Counted from the first letter of the stretch, positions 1 to 11,880 are shown. The stretch is 64,000 nt of DNA from UBA668 sp040081465 (GCA_040081465.1 JBEBGL010000007.1:1-64000); one strand, 5' to 3'. Translations and numbers: made by a program. The notes: generated by a model not told the origin, from the letters alone.

Positions 1-121
1 CGAAGACGTGTTCCGCACCGCAGAGGAGCTGGGCATCGATATCAGCCGCAACGAACGCGGCACCGACGAAGACGACCGTGAGCGCGAGGCCCGTAGGGCC
101 GCACGCACGAGCGGGTACTAG
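1..121 (+). CDS. rpoB: RNA polymerase beta subunit, C-terminal end (partial)
   Basis: The window opens inside a frame (codons from base 2) that ends in TAG at 119-121, leaving 39 residues. The tail contains LGIDISRNERGTDED, which matches the LGINLSRNESAS-type C-terminus of actinobacterial RpoB. rpoC starts 14 bases downstream on the same strand, the universal rpoB-rpoC order. Most of the gene lies outside the window. The call rests on the tail motif plus context. Confidence 0.9.
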   Translation, partial: EDVFRTAEELGIDISRNERGTDEDDREREARRAARTSGY

Positions 122-135
122 GAGAGGCTGAACCA

Positions 136-4026
<3,891 letters not shown>

Positions 4027-4067
4027 CCGCTACTGCTGGTCACCACCAACGCGTCACCACTAGCGGT

Positions 4068-4484
4068 TTACCACTCGACAGCGGCATCGCCGTTCGAGCG
4101 GGCGTACTCAGTGAGCACGGGATCCTTCGTCACCAGCGCGAGCTGGTGGTGCACCGCTGTCGCGTAGATGATGCGGTCGGCAACGTCGCCGTTGAACTCT
4201 TCAAGCTGCGCGGCGGCGACCGATATCGGTGGCGTCAATTCGGCCACGCTGACGATGCCGTCTACCAGCAAGTCGTGCACCCACATTTGAGTCGGCCGAT
4301 CGAGAGCGATCGTGCCCTCGCCAACCATTGTCGCCACCTCCCACATCGAGATTGCGCTGAGGTACAGGCGCGGCGCCGCGTCGATCAGGCGGCGGGCGCG
4401 CGTCGATAGGAGATCCGAGTCGGCCTGCCACCACAGCAACGAATGCGTATCGAGTAGTAGCGCGTCGGCTTCAGTTGTCGGCAC
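4068..4484 (-). CDS. PIN-domain toxin, VapC-like
   Basis: This 138-residue PIN-domain protein is a likely single-strand ribonuclease toxin of a type II pair. The acidic metal-site residues are visible: Asp12 in LLLDTH, Glu49 in SMWEV, Asp100/Asp103 in GDVADRIIYATA, and Asp121. The final part (ATAVHHQLALVTKDPVL) is typical of VapC proteins that end with a TKD strand. It overlaps the upstream antitoxin by 14 bases, so translation is probably coupled. The start is a GTG. It sits antisense between rpoC and rpsL, an unusual place for an accessory pair. RNA target unknown. Confidence 0.85.
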   Translation of the reverse strand: MPTTEADALLLDTHSLLWWQADSDLLSTRARRLIDAAPRLYLSAISMWEVATMVGEGTIALDRPTQMWVHDLLVDGIVSVAELTPPISVAAAQLEEFNGDVADRIIYATAVHHQLALVTKDPVLTEYARSNGDAAVEW

Positions 4485-4698
4485 GCCAAGCCTCGTCGGT
4501 CGAGAAGTAGTGGGCGTCGTTGTCGGCCAGCAAGGTCACCGAACCGACCACGACGGCCGTTGCCTCGATTGGCGTGACTCGGGCGACGGGCTGCCCGTGC
4601 TTGGTTACGACCAGTGGGCGATGAGTCGTTGCGACCTCGTCTAGCAGCGCCAGGCAGCGCGCCTTAAAGACACTGGCAGGTACCCTCGGATCGGCCAT
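4471..4698 (-). CDS. Phd/YefM-type antitoxin
   Basis: A 75-residue protein with the Phd/YefM pattern: an N-terminal DNA-binding half (VPASVFKARCLALLDEVATT, then RPLVVTKHGQPVARVTPIE) and a variable C-terminal tail that would wrap the toxin. It precedes and overlaps the PIN toxin gene. An inverted repeat sits 20 bases upstream, as expected for autoregulation by the antitoxin or the complex. Family assignment is from sequence pattern and context; it was not tested by alignment. Confidence 0.82.
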   Translation of the reverse strand: MADPRVPASVFKARCLALLDEVATTHRPLVVTKHGQPVARVTPIEATAVVVGSVTLLADNDAHYFSTDEAWRADN

Positions 4699-4717
4699 CG
4701 AGCGATGATATCAAATA

Positions 4718-4743
4718 TGACCATAGGCCATTGACTATGGTCA
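4718..4743. promoter_or_regulatory. Perfect inverted repeat, likely toxin-antitoxin operator
   Basis: TGACCATAG (4718-4726) and CTATGGTCA (4735-4743) are exact 9-base arms separated by 8 bases. The repeat lies between the antitoxin start (4698, minus) and the rpsL start (4798, plus). An autoregulatory operator for the antitoxin is the simplest reading. Because it is upstream of rpsL too, it could also affect that promoter. Confidence 0.6.
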
Positions 4744-4785
4744 GTATTTCTTGCCCTCGTGGTGGTCAATTGGGTGCTCGATGCC

Positions 4786-4791
4786 TAGCCT
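4786..4791 (+). promoter_or_regulatory. Putative -10 element of leaderless rpsL transcript
   Basis: TAGCCT lies exactly 6 bases before the GTG start of rpsL. No Shine-Dalgarno sequence is visible before that GTG. The spacing would place the transcription start on or next to the start codon. The same TANNNT-N6-start arrangement recurs at five other genes in this window. No good -35 element is visible. Confidence 0.4.
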
Positions 4792-4797
4792 TGCCGG

Positions 4798-5169
4798 GTG
4801 CCAACAATCCAGCAACTAGTCCGCCAAGGACGTAGTACCAAGTTCTCCAAGAGCAAGACGCCGGCCCTCAAGGGCTCGCCTCAGCGTCGTGGCGTGTGCA
4901 CCCGTGTGTATACCAACACCCCGAAGAAGCCGAACTCGGCACTGCGCAAGGTGGCGCGTGTGCGCCTGACCAGCGGCGTCGAAATCACGGCGTACATCCC
5001 GGGCGAAGGCCACAACCTGCAAGAGCACAGCATCGTGCTGGTGCGCGGTGGTCGTGTTCGCGACCTGCCTGGTGTTCGTTACAAGATCATTCGCGGCGCG
5101 CTCGATGCCGCCGGTGTGAAGAATCGCAAGCAAGCCCGCAGCCGCTACGGCGCCAAACTGGTCAAGTAA
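4798..5169 (+). CDS. rpsL: 30S ribosomal protein S12
   Basis: S12 sits at the decoding centre of the small subunit. The 123 residues match the family end to end, including TPKKPNSALRK and PGEGHNLQEH. Lys43 is the usual lysine, but residue 88 (codon 5059-5061, CGC) is Arg, where GGRVKDLPGVRY is normal. K88R is the known streptomycin-resistance change in Mycobacterium tuberculosis. The start is GTG with no clear ribosome binding site, and rpsG follows after 12 bases. Confidence 0.98.
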   Translation: MPTIQQLVRQGRSTKFSKSKTPALKGSPQRRGVCTRVYTNTPKKPNSALRKVARVRLTSGVEITAYIPGEGHNLQEHSIVLVRGGRVRDLPGVRYKIIRGALDAAGVKNRKQARSRYGAKLVK

Positions 5170-5181
5170 GAAGGAACCACC

Positions 5182-5652
5182 ATGCCTCGTAAAGGTCCAG
5201 CCCAGCGTCGTGAGCTCATGCCCGACCCCATTTATCGCTCGCTGCTCGTCAGCCAATTGGTCAACAAGGTCATGCTGCACGGCAAGCGTTCCGTCGCCGA
5301 GAAAATCGTGTACGACGCGCTGAAGGTTGTTGAAGAGAAGTCAGGCGCCGAGCCGGTCGCCACGCTGAAGCGTGCGATCGACAACATCAAGCCGCCGCTG
5401 GAAGTTCGCAGTCGCCGCGTTGGCGGCGCTACCTATCAGGTGCCAGTCGAAGTTCGCCCGCGTCGTGCAAGCACGCTTGCAGTGCGTTGGCTCGTCGACT
5501 TCAGCCGTGCCCGTCGCGAGAAGACGATGGCCGAGTGCCTCGCCGGTGAACTGCTCGATGCCGGTAACGGCCTCGGCGCCAGCATCAAGAAGCGCGACGA
5601 CATGCAGAAGATGGCCGAGAGCAACAAGGCCTTCGCTCACTACCGCTGGTAG
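5182..5652 (+). CDS. rpsG: 30S ribosomal protein S7
   Basis: S7 nucleates assembly of the 16S rRNA 3' domain. The length is 156 residues, normal for bacteria. Family motifs are present (MPRKGPAQRRELMPDPIY, VMLHGKRSVAEKIVYDAL, ARREKTMAECLAGELLDA). AGAAGGA lies 8-14 bases before the ATG. In most bacteria fusA and tuf follow; here the next gene is convergent and unrelated, so this str operon stops at rpsG. Confidence 0.98.
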   Translation: MPRKGPAQRRELMPDPIYRSLLVSQLVNKVMLHGKRSVAEKIVYDALKVVEEKSGAEPVATLKRAIDNIKPPLEVRSRRVGGATYQVPVEVRPRRASTLAVRWLVDFSRARREKTMAECLAGELLDAGNGLGASIKKRDDMQKMAESNKAFAHYRW

Positions 5653-5658
5653 TTCGCG

Positions 5659-6114
5659 TTACTGCGGCAGGTTTGTCGCTACCTCGGGAAACTGTTGCCC
5701 GAACTCGAATGCATGCGACGACGGCCCGTGCTTGTCGAAATATTCCAACCGCGCCTTCGCTTCGTTAACGGTGGGCAGCGTTCCGGCCACTATCCACCAC
5801 ATGACCGCTCGCGAACCGGGCTCAAACCATTCGGCGCGGCGGCGGAAGAACTCGCGATGTAATCCGCGGTAGGCGAAGTCGCGCAGTGCCTTCTGCGATT
5901 CCCAAACTGTGAGATTCACGATGGTGAGTGGGTTGGGGAAGACGCTGATGGAAGTGGCGTTTCCATCGTCAGCTTGCAGTCGCCACACGAATCCGGCTGC
6001 AGCTTCACCTGCGGCGTTGACCGGGTCGAGACCATCTGCGAAACCAGAGGATTGGGGTGTATCGATCGCATGCCGCAAGGTGGCGACGTTGAGTTGCGCT
6101 AGATGTAAATCCAC
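5659..6114 (-). CDS. DUF3291 family protein
   Basis: A 151-residue protein with the DUF3291 pattern: LAQLNVATLRHAID at the N-terminus, LDPVNAAGEAAAGFVWRLQ, VNLTVWESQKALRDFAYRG-HREFFRRRAEWF, then WWIVAGTLPTVNEAKARLEYF. The fold is expected to be a dimeric alpha-beta barrel like heme or monooxygenase relatives, but no function is established. It starts with GTG at 6114 and is divergent from the MFS transporter across a 25-base gap. It is convergent with rpsG (6 bases apart). Confidence 0.85.
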   Translation of the reverse strand: MDLHLAQLNVATLRHAIDTPQSSGFADGLDPVNAAGEAAAGFVWRLQADDGNATSISVFPNPLTIVNLTVWESQKALRDFAYRGLHREFFRRRAEWFEPGSRAVMWWIVAGTLPTVNEAKARLEYFDKHGPSSHAFEFGQQFPEVATNLPQ

Positions 6115-6118
6115 TGAG

Positions 6119-6132
6119 CCATCCTAGGATGG
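6119..6132. promoter_or_regulatory. 14-base perfect palindrome, bidirectional promoter or operator
   Basis: CCATCCTAGGATGG is a perfect palindrome centred between the divergent starts at 6114 (minus) and 6140 (plus). It contains TAGGAT on both strands. On the minus strand this hexamer is 6 bases from the GTG, on the plus strand 9 bases from the ATG. It can be read as overlapping divergent -10 elements, as a repressor operator, or as both. Confidence 0.5.
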
Positions 6133-6139
6133 ACCACCC

Positions 6140-7720
6140 ATGACGTCTGCCGGTGCCACAGTTGCAATCGGCGAAGATCTCGATGGCGTCGACCCGGTTT
6201 CGTATCACCGGCGGTGGTTGATTCTCGCCACGATGTGTCTCAGCCTGGTGCTGATTGTTGCAACCGTGAGCTCGGTCAACGTTGCGATTCCTAGCTTGTC
6301 TGGCTCTGAGTTGCGACCCAGCGACACGCAGGTGCTGTGGATTGTCGACTCGTACGCGCTCGTATTCGCAGCGTTGTTACTGCCAGCGGGTGCGCTCGGC
6401 GATCGGTTCGGTCGCAAGGGTGCGTTGTTGATCGGGTTGGTGATCTTCGCTGTTGCGTCGGCGGTTAGCGCCTTCATGACATCCGCGAACGCCCTCATCG
6501 GTTGTCGCGCGGTAATGGGTATCGGCGCTGCGCTGATCATGCCCTCGACGCTCAGCTTGCTGCAATCGTGCTTCCCGCGACGCGAGCGGGCGAAAGCCAT
6601 CGCGATGTGGGCTGGGTTCGCAGGCGCCGGTGGCGCCATCGGTCCAGTTCTTGGCGGAGTGCTGCTTGCGCACTTCTGGTACGGGTCAGTCTTCTTCGTT
6701 GCAGTTCCGATTGCGCTGGTCGCCTTCATCGCGTCTGCTGTCCTGGCGCCATCGTCGCGCGAGGCAGATGCAGCGCGGATCGACATCCGCGGAGCACTGT
6801 TATCGATCGTTGGTTTCGCGGCGCTGCTCGTGGCGATCATCGAGGGGCCGGAACTCGGCTGGTCGGCCCCCTTGGTCGTCGCCGGCTTTGCTGCTTCTGT
6901 GATTTGTCTCGCTGGTTTCGTCGCGCTTGAACGCCGTATCACCGATCCGTTGCTTGACATGAGATTCTTCCGCAACCGCCGCTTCGCAATGGGCAGCATG
7001 GGCATTTCGGTGTCGTTCTTCGCGATGTTCTCGATGTTCTTTGTTCTCACTCAGTACCTGCAGTACGTCGCTGGCTACTCAGCACTCGGCGCCGGCCTGC
7101 GCGGCCTGCCCTTCGCGGCGACGATGATCATCGTCTCGCCCCGCGCTCCGTTGATCGCGCAACGACTTGGCGCCAAGCGAGCGGTCGCGGGCGGCATGTT
7201 CGTAATGGCGATCGGTGTGTTCCTGATGTCGCTGGTCGGGCGCGACACCTCGTACTACTACGTCGCAGTTTGCCTAGTTCTCACGGCGGCCGGCATCGGC
7301 GCCGCGATGCCTTCGCTGAGCAGCGGAATCGTGCAGAGCGTTCCGATGAACAAGGCAGGCGTTGGCGCTGCCGTCAACGACACGACTCGCGAAGTTGGCG
7401 GCGCCATCGGTATTGCAATCGTGGGCAGCATCGTGAACAGCATCTTCCGCAGCAATGTTGGGTCCGCGCTTGCACAGCTGCCGGCCGAGCAGCAAGAGAT
7501 CGCCAGGCACAACATTGCTAAGGCGCTCGGTGTCAGTCGGGGGATTGCCGAGTCGGGCGACCCCGTGGCTGCTGGCGAGCTACAGCGTGCGGTGCAGCAA
7601 GCGTTTCTCGACGGCGCCCATGTCGCGCTGAAGGTCTCCGCCGCTTTGGTCGTGGTCGCTGCGATCGTGATGTACCGACGGCTGCCTGACTCGGGCGAAC
7701 ACAGCGCGCCGTCGCACTGA
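6140..7720 (+). CDS. MFS drug-efflux transporter, DHA2 (EmrB/QacA) type, 14 TM
   Basis: This 526-residue integral membrane protein has the hydrophobic profile of 14-helix proton-coupled multidrug exporters. The loop 2-3 motif A is clear (GDRFGRKGALLIG), as is the TM5 antiporter-type glycine and proline-rich stretch (GAGGAIGPVLGGVLL). The C-terminal half has VGAAVNDTTREVGGAIGIAIVGS, typical of the DHA2 group. It is divergent from the DUF3291 gene across a palindromic site, but no TetR regulator is adjacent. The exported substrate cannot be told from sequence. Confidence 0.9.
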   Translation: MTSAGATVAIGEDLDGVDPVSYHRRWLILATMCLSLVLIVATVSSVNVAIPSLSGSELRPSDTQVLWIVDSYALVFAALLLPAGALGDRFGRKGALLIGLVIFAVASAVSAFMTSANALIGCRAVMGIGAALIMPSTLSLLQSCFPRRERAKAIAMWAGFAGAGGAIGPVLGGVLLAHFWYGSVFFVAVPIALVAFIASAVLAPSSREADAARIDIRGALLSIVGFAALLVAIIEGPELGWSAPLVVAGFAASVICLAGFVALERRITDPLLDMRFFRNRRFAMGSMGISVSFFAMFSMFFVLTQYLQYVAGYSALGAGLRGLPFAATMIIVSPRAPLIAQRLGAKRAVAGGMFVMAIGVFLMSLVGRDTSYYYVAVCLVLTAAGIGAAMPSLSSGIVQSVPMNKAGVGAAVNDTTREVGGAIGIAIVGSIVNSIFRSNVGSALAQLPAEQQEIARHNIAKALGVSRGIAESGDPVAAGELQRAVQQAFLDGAHVALKVSAALVVVAAIVMYRRLPDSGEHSAPSH

Positions 7721-7733
7721 CCGCGGCCGTTCG

Positions 7734-8402
7734 TTACGCCGCCGCTGCTTCGGCCTGGCGCTTTTTCCGGATATGACGCCAGATCTCAATTGCGATGTTG
7801 ATTCCTAGTGCGGTGCCGAACGCGATCCAGAACGCCTTCGTGTGGTCGTCCTTGAACGGTTCGCCGACGAGGCGAGCAAGTCCGGCCGCGTAGGTCGCCC
7901 AGATGGCTGCGGCGATGAAGGACCATCTAATGAACCAGGCGCGTGACTGTCGGGTGATTCCGCTTGCAATCGTGATGGCCGTGCGGCCGCCCGGAATGAA
8001 CCTGGCTGTGATCAACAGCAAGCCGCCGCGATCGTGGATCTCTTCGCGTGCCCACGCCAGCTTGGAGGCGAACTTGGGCTTGCGTATCGCCCGGCGCTCG
8101 AATGCGTCCGACCACTTGCGACCGATGGTGAAGGCCATGTTGTCGCCAATGAATGCTCCGGCGGCGCCGGCGGCGATTACTGCGAGCAATGGGTACGGAG
8201 CGTCACCAGTGGCAACCGCGACGCCACCAATGATGACCGTCGTTTCACTAGGCACCACCGGAATGACCGAGTCGAGGAAGGCGATGACGAAGATAACTCC
8301 GAGAAACCACCAGTTGCCTGCCCAGTCACCGAGTTTGTCGGTGAAGTCACCGAGCCAATCGATGACGCCGCCTATGAAACTGAATTGCGCTGCCCCCCGC
8401 AT
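7734..8402 (-). CDS. DedA family (VTT domain) membrane protein
   Basis: This 222-residue membrane protein has the DedA signature: an N-terminal re-entrant segment with VIAFLDSVIPVVPSETTVIIGG, GDNMAFTIGR, and ARFIPGGRTAITIASGITR near residues 130-150. Family members act in undecaprenyl phosphate or phospholipid recycling across the membrane and depend on the conserved acidic and arginine residues seen here. It ends in a lysine-rich cytoplasmic tail. It is convergent with the MFS gene and follows the PurK-like gene after 11 bases on the same strand. Confidence 0.88.
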   Translation of the reverse strand: MRGAAQFSFIGGVIDWLGDFTDKLGDWAGNWWFLGVIFVIAFLDSVIPVVPSETTVIIGGVAVATGDAPYPLLAVIAAGAAGAFIGDNMAFTIGRKWSDAFERRAIRKPKFASKLAWAREEIHDRGGLLLITARFIPGGRTAITIASGITRQSRAWFIRWSFIAAAIWATYAAGLARLVGEPFKDDHTKAFWIAFGTALGINIAIEIWRHIRKKRQAEAAAA

Positions 8403-8413
8403 GAGCGGGCAGG

Positions 8414-9517
8414 CTAACCGGTCGTTAGTTGCTTGCGTAACCGGCGTACGACGCTGGTCGAGCCCGCAGCCGTACCACTACACGCGGCGAGATGGCCAAG
8501 GTTCGGTGCATCGCCGGGGTGCATGTCGTAGCGATGAAGGCGCGCCGTGCTGTCGTTGAGTAGCCGTTCCCACTTGGGTTCGCCGTCAGCCCACAGCTCG
8601 CCTGGAAGCAGAACGACGGCGACGCCAGGAACGGTCATCTGTGTGTCGCCCAGTGCCAGTCCGCATACCGCGCGCAACTGCTGCTCGTACTGATCGGTGC
8701 GGCAACTGTCCAGTGTGAACAGCCCAAGCGCGTTTGGCTGCGGAATGAGCTCGTGGACATACACCTCACGACCGACGACGAACATATGCACCGACAGGAC
8801 GCCGACCATTCCCAACTCGGTAGCGATGTAGCCGCCGAGCTCGGCAGCATCGGCTTGGCCCGATCCGAGCAAACTTGCTGGCGCGTAGCTGATCTCGAGT
8901 CGACCGTGCACGTACTGCTGTTGCGAAACGGTGAATGTCGCGACCCGTCCCTCGGCGGTGCGTGCCACGGTGATCGCAAGTTCGCGGCCAAGCGTGAGGC
9001 GTTGTTCCAGTACGCATGGCCGCCTGCCGAGCGTTTCCCACGCATCGAGCAGTTGCGCATGAGCAGCGACGCGTACCTGGCCCGCCCGACCGCCGCCGTG
9101 ATTGCGCGACTTTAGGATCGCTGAAAACTTCGTGTCGGCTGCGGCAGCGATGTCGGCGTCGGATTCGATCAGCATGTGCGGGCCAACTCCGACGCCGAGA
9201 TCGTCGAGAAATTGCTTAACCCTGACCCGGTCCATGCACAGTTCAACAACGTCGGGACTGGGGTATACCCGGGCCGTGGCGGCCGCGATTCGCATTGCTT
9301 CGACGGGCAACTGATCGACGACCGTGACGACGTCGCATTCGCTAACCGCGCTCGCGAGCAACTTCGCAGACAGAGTTGTATCGATGATGACCGTGCGGTA
9401 ACCCATCTGGTGTGCTGCGCGCTCGAAGTAGCGCGTCGTCGGGCCACCGCCGAGAATGCCGATCGTCGCTGGTGGAACGACCGGTGGAAACACCAGCGGC
9501 GGCTCGAGGCCCGTCAT
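8414..9517 (-). CDS. Divergent PurK-like ATP-grasp protein
   Basis: A 367-residue protein with PurK order: Rossmann start (TIGILGGGPTTRYFERAAHQMGY), ATP-grasp centre, and a C-terminal PurK-type domain (VCGLALGDTQM, GVAVVLLPGELW). Canonical PurK elements have drifted. The glycine-rich GYDGKGQ loop is here NHGGGRAGQ, and the substrate-end motif usually written RPHNSGHYT is PQPNALGLFT. No purE is adjacent. Its ATG overlaps the stop of the upstream OYE gene (ATGA), so the two are coupled. It may be a paralogue with another carboxylate-amine or carboxylate substrate rather than the purine enzyme. Confidence 0.7.
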   Translation of the reverse strand: MTGLEPPLVFPPVVPPATIGILGGGPTTRYFERAAHQMGYRTVIIDTTLSAKLLASAVSECDVVTVVDQLPVEAMRIAAATARVYPSPDVVELCMDRVRVKQFLDDLGVGVGPHMLIESDADIAAAADTKFSAILKSRNHGGGRAGQVRVAAHAQLLDAWETLGRRPCVLEQRLTLGRELAITVARTAEGRVATFTVSQQQYVHGRLEISYAPASLLGSGQADAAELGGYIATELGMVGVLSVHMFVVGREVYVHELIPQPNALGLFTLDSCRTDQYEQQLRAVCGLALGDTQMTVPGVAVVLLPGELWADGEPKWERLLNDSTARLHRYDMHPGDAPNLGHLAACSGTAAGSTSVVRRLRKQLTTG

Positions 9518-11463
9518 AGCGATGCACCGACTCGTTCGCCATCAATGACGGCCGCGTGCGCACGGCGCGGCGCGACACAATCGCCAACCCGTTGCACCGC
9601 GATGCCGGCCGTCTTCAGGTCGTTGTAGAGCCATTCGACCGGGTTGGGTGGAATCGCGAGTACAACCCAATCGGGTCGCCGAGTGTGGTTGCTTCCGGTT
9701 GGATGATGTAGCAGCGTCAATTCACCGTCAGCGAAACCCATCGGTACGAGGTCGGTTGATTGCACGATGCCTTTCGCGTGAGCGCGCATCCACCAGTTCT
9801 CCATGTCGAGCGTGACGCCGAGGTCTTGGCCGACGACCATGCCCGGCGTGACGATCTCAACAGTGCAGCCCCGGTCGGCCAGAAGTTCGGCAACAGAGGT
9901 CGCGTGGTGGAAGCCGATCTCGTCGACGACCACCACGCTGCCAGTCGGTTCGGCGCTGCCATCGAGAACGTCGCGGACATCGGCAACGTTTTTTGCACCC
10001 TCCGCTACCCACCATGGTCGTGTTGCCTCAGCGCCGGTGGCAACGATGACGTGATCGGGTTTGCGTTCGTGCACGAGCGCCGTCGACACGCTGACGCCGT
10101 ACTCAATTGTCACGCCTAGACGAGATGCCTCGGTGACCTGGTTGCGCACGAGATCGCCGAGCTCTGCGCGGTTGGGGACGCTGGCCGCGAGACGAACCTG
10201 CCCACCGGCATGCGGCTGCTTCTCGCAGACGGTAACGCGGTGCCCGTTGCGCGCCGCGGCGATTGCTGCCTGCAGACCGGCCGGTCCGGCACCGACTACC
10301 AAGATGTTCTTCGGCGTTGGAAGGATGCGCAGTCGAGAGGTGGCGTACTGGTGCTCTTTGCCAGTCTCAGGGTTCTCTATGCAGCCAAGCCAGCGGTTCA
10401 GGCCCATACGCCCGACACACTCCTGATTACAGCTGAGGCACAGGCGAATGTCGTTGGCGGTGTTCGCACGTGCCTTGGCGGCAAAGTCGGCGTCCGCGAT
10501 CTGGCCTCGAACGATGCCCACGAGGTCGCAGTGGCCGTCGGCGAGCGCCCGCTCTGCTTGCAGCGGATCCTTGAAGCGGCCAACGCCTATGACCGGTAGA
10601 TCGACGGCCTTGCGGAACGCGGACGGGATGAACAGCGCATAACCCGGCGGTATATGCATGCTTGCTTCGATCATGAACAGGCTGGCGGTAGCAACCCCGA
10701 TCGATGTGTTGATGTAGTCGACGTGTCCCGTTGCTTCCGATATCTCGGCCACGCGTACAGCGTCGTCAATGGTCGTGCCACCCTCGATGAGTTCATCACC
10801 GCACAGTCGCACGCCGAGCGCGAGCCGGTTGCCGATGACTGCTCGAACTGCGGCAACGATCTCGACGAGTAGCCGTGCGCGGTTCTCGATCGTGCCGCCG
10901 TACTCGTCGGTTCGGTGGTTCGTAGCTGGCGAGAGAAAGCCCCGCACTATCGACGAGTGCGAGCACTGCAACTCGATGCCATCGAACCCGCCCTCGGCGC
11001 AGTGCTCTGCGACCAATGCGTAGCCAGCGATGACTTCGTCGATGTCTGCGTGCGTAACCGCTTTTGGCACTTCCCGAAACAGTGGGTCGGCGATGGCTGA
11101 CGGCGCCCACACAGGTAGGCGCGAGTACATCGACGATGCCTGACCGCCGTTGTGGTTGATCTGCGCAAAGATTGGAACGCGGTGGCGGTGTACGGCTTCG
11201 GTGATCGCCCGGTAGCCCGGGATGACGTCGCGATGAAATCCGTGGATCAGCTTTTCGTACGGCCAGTCGGTCGGGTGTGTGCTGTGTTCTTCGGTGATGA
11301 TCAGGCCGGTGCCGCCAGCGGCACGGGCTGCGTAGTAGGCGGCGTGTTGCGCGGTTGGTTTGCCATCACGCGCGTAGTTGGTGAGGTGCGCACTGAACAC
11401 GATTCGGTTGCGGGTGCTGACTGGACCCAACTGCAATGGGGTCCATAGGTAGCGATACGCCAT
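9514..11463 (-). CDS. FadH/OYE family flavoenzyme, mycofactocin-associated type
   Basis: This 649-residue enzyme has an N-terminal OYE-type FMN TIM barrel (residues about 5-340), a [4Fe-4S] cluster motif CLSCNQEC...GC near 341-363, then a FAD/NAD half beginning NILVVGAGPAGLQAA near 386. This is the 2,4-dienoyl-CoA reductase architecture. From memory, the run NRIVFSAHLTNYA...WPYEKLIHGF is closest to the group annotated as mycofactocin system FadH/OYE oxidoreductase 2; that needs a profile search. TAGGGT lies 8 bases before the ATG. The PurK-like gene is coupled downstream. No mycofactocin genes are in the window. Confidence 0.85.
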   Translation of the reverse strand: MAYRYLWTPLQLGPVSTRNRIVFSAHLTNYARDGKPTAQHAAYYAARAAGGTGLIITEEHSTHPTDWPYEKLIHGFHRDVIPGYRAITEAVHRHRVPIFAQINHNGGQASSMYSRLPVWAPSAIADPLFREVPKAVTHADIDEVIAGYALVAEHCAEGGFDGIELQCSHSSIVRGFLSPATNHRTDEYGGTIENRARLLVEIVAAVRAVIGNRLALGVRLCGDELIEGGTTIDDAVRVAEISEATGHVDYINTSIGVATASLFMIEASMHIPPGYALFIPSAFRKAVDLPVIGVGRFKDPLQAERALADGHCDLVGIVRGQIADADFAAKARANTANDIRLCLSCNQECVGRMGLNRWLGCIENPETGKEHQYATSRLRILPTPKNILVVGAGPAGLQAAIAAARNGHRVTVCEKQPHAGGQVRLAASVPNRAELGDLVRNQVTEASRLGVTIEYGVSVSTALVHERKPDHVIVATGAEATRPWWVAEGAKNVADVRDVLDGSAEPTGSVVVVDEIGFHHATSVAELLADRGCTVEIVTPGMVVGQDLGVTLDMENWWMRAHAKGIVQSTDLVPMGFADGELTLLHHPTGSNHTRRPDWVVLAIPPNPVEWLYNDLKTAGIAVQRVGDCVAPRRAHAAVIDGERVGASL

Positions 11464-11505
11464 CGCTGGTCACCCTACCCAGCGGTGATCCGCGAGACTG
11501 TTTTG

Positions 11506-11880
11506 ATGGACGAGCACCCTCTCGAGTTTTTCATGGAGCTTGAGTGGCAGGTGTGGGATGCGCTGACGCTTGGCGATAAGGCGGCCGACGAAGCCCTGCT
11601 GACTCAAGACTTTGTGGGCGTCTATCCCACTGGGTTCGCCGATCGCGCCGACCACGCCGGTCAGCTAGCGGGCGGTGCCACCGTCGACTCGTACTTCATC
11701 AATCAGCCACGAATCGTGCGCATTGCCGGCGATGCGGTGATGCTGTGTTATCGAGCCGAGTTTCGCCGACTGCGCAACGGCGTCGCCGGGCCTGTCGAGG
11801 CGATGTATGTCAGCTCGCTGTGGGTTGAACGCGACGGCGAGTGGCGAAACTCATTCAGCCAGGACACGCCGGCGGCTTAG
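11506..11880 (+). CDS. NTF2-like (DUF4440/SnoaL) small protein
   Basis: About 124 residues from the ATG at 11506; an in-frame GTG at 11485 would add 7. The pattern is that of the DUF4440/SnoaL-like NTF2 fold: helical N-terminus (EFFMELEWQVWDALTLGD), DFVGVYPTGFADR, a central strand pair (PRIVRIAGDAVMLCYRAEF), and an end with SSLWVERDGEWRNSFSQDTPA. Such proteins bind small ligands or act as isomerases, but many have no known activity. It is divergent from the OYE gene. No catalytic residue can be assigned. Confidence 0.72.
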   Translation: MDEHPLEFFMELEWQVWDALTLGDKAADEALLTQDFVGVYPTGFADRADHAGQLAGGATVDSYFINQPRIVRIAGDAVMLCYRAEFRRLRNGVAGPVEAMYVSSLWVERDGEWRNSFSQDTPAA

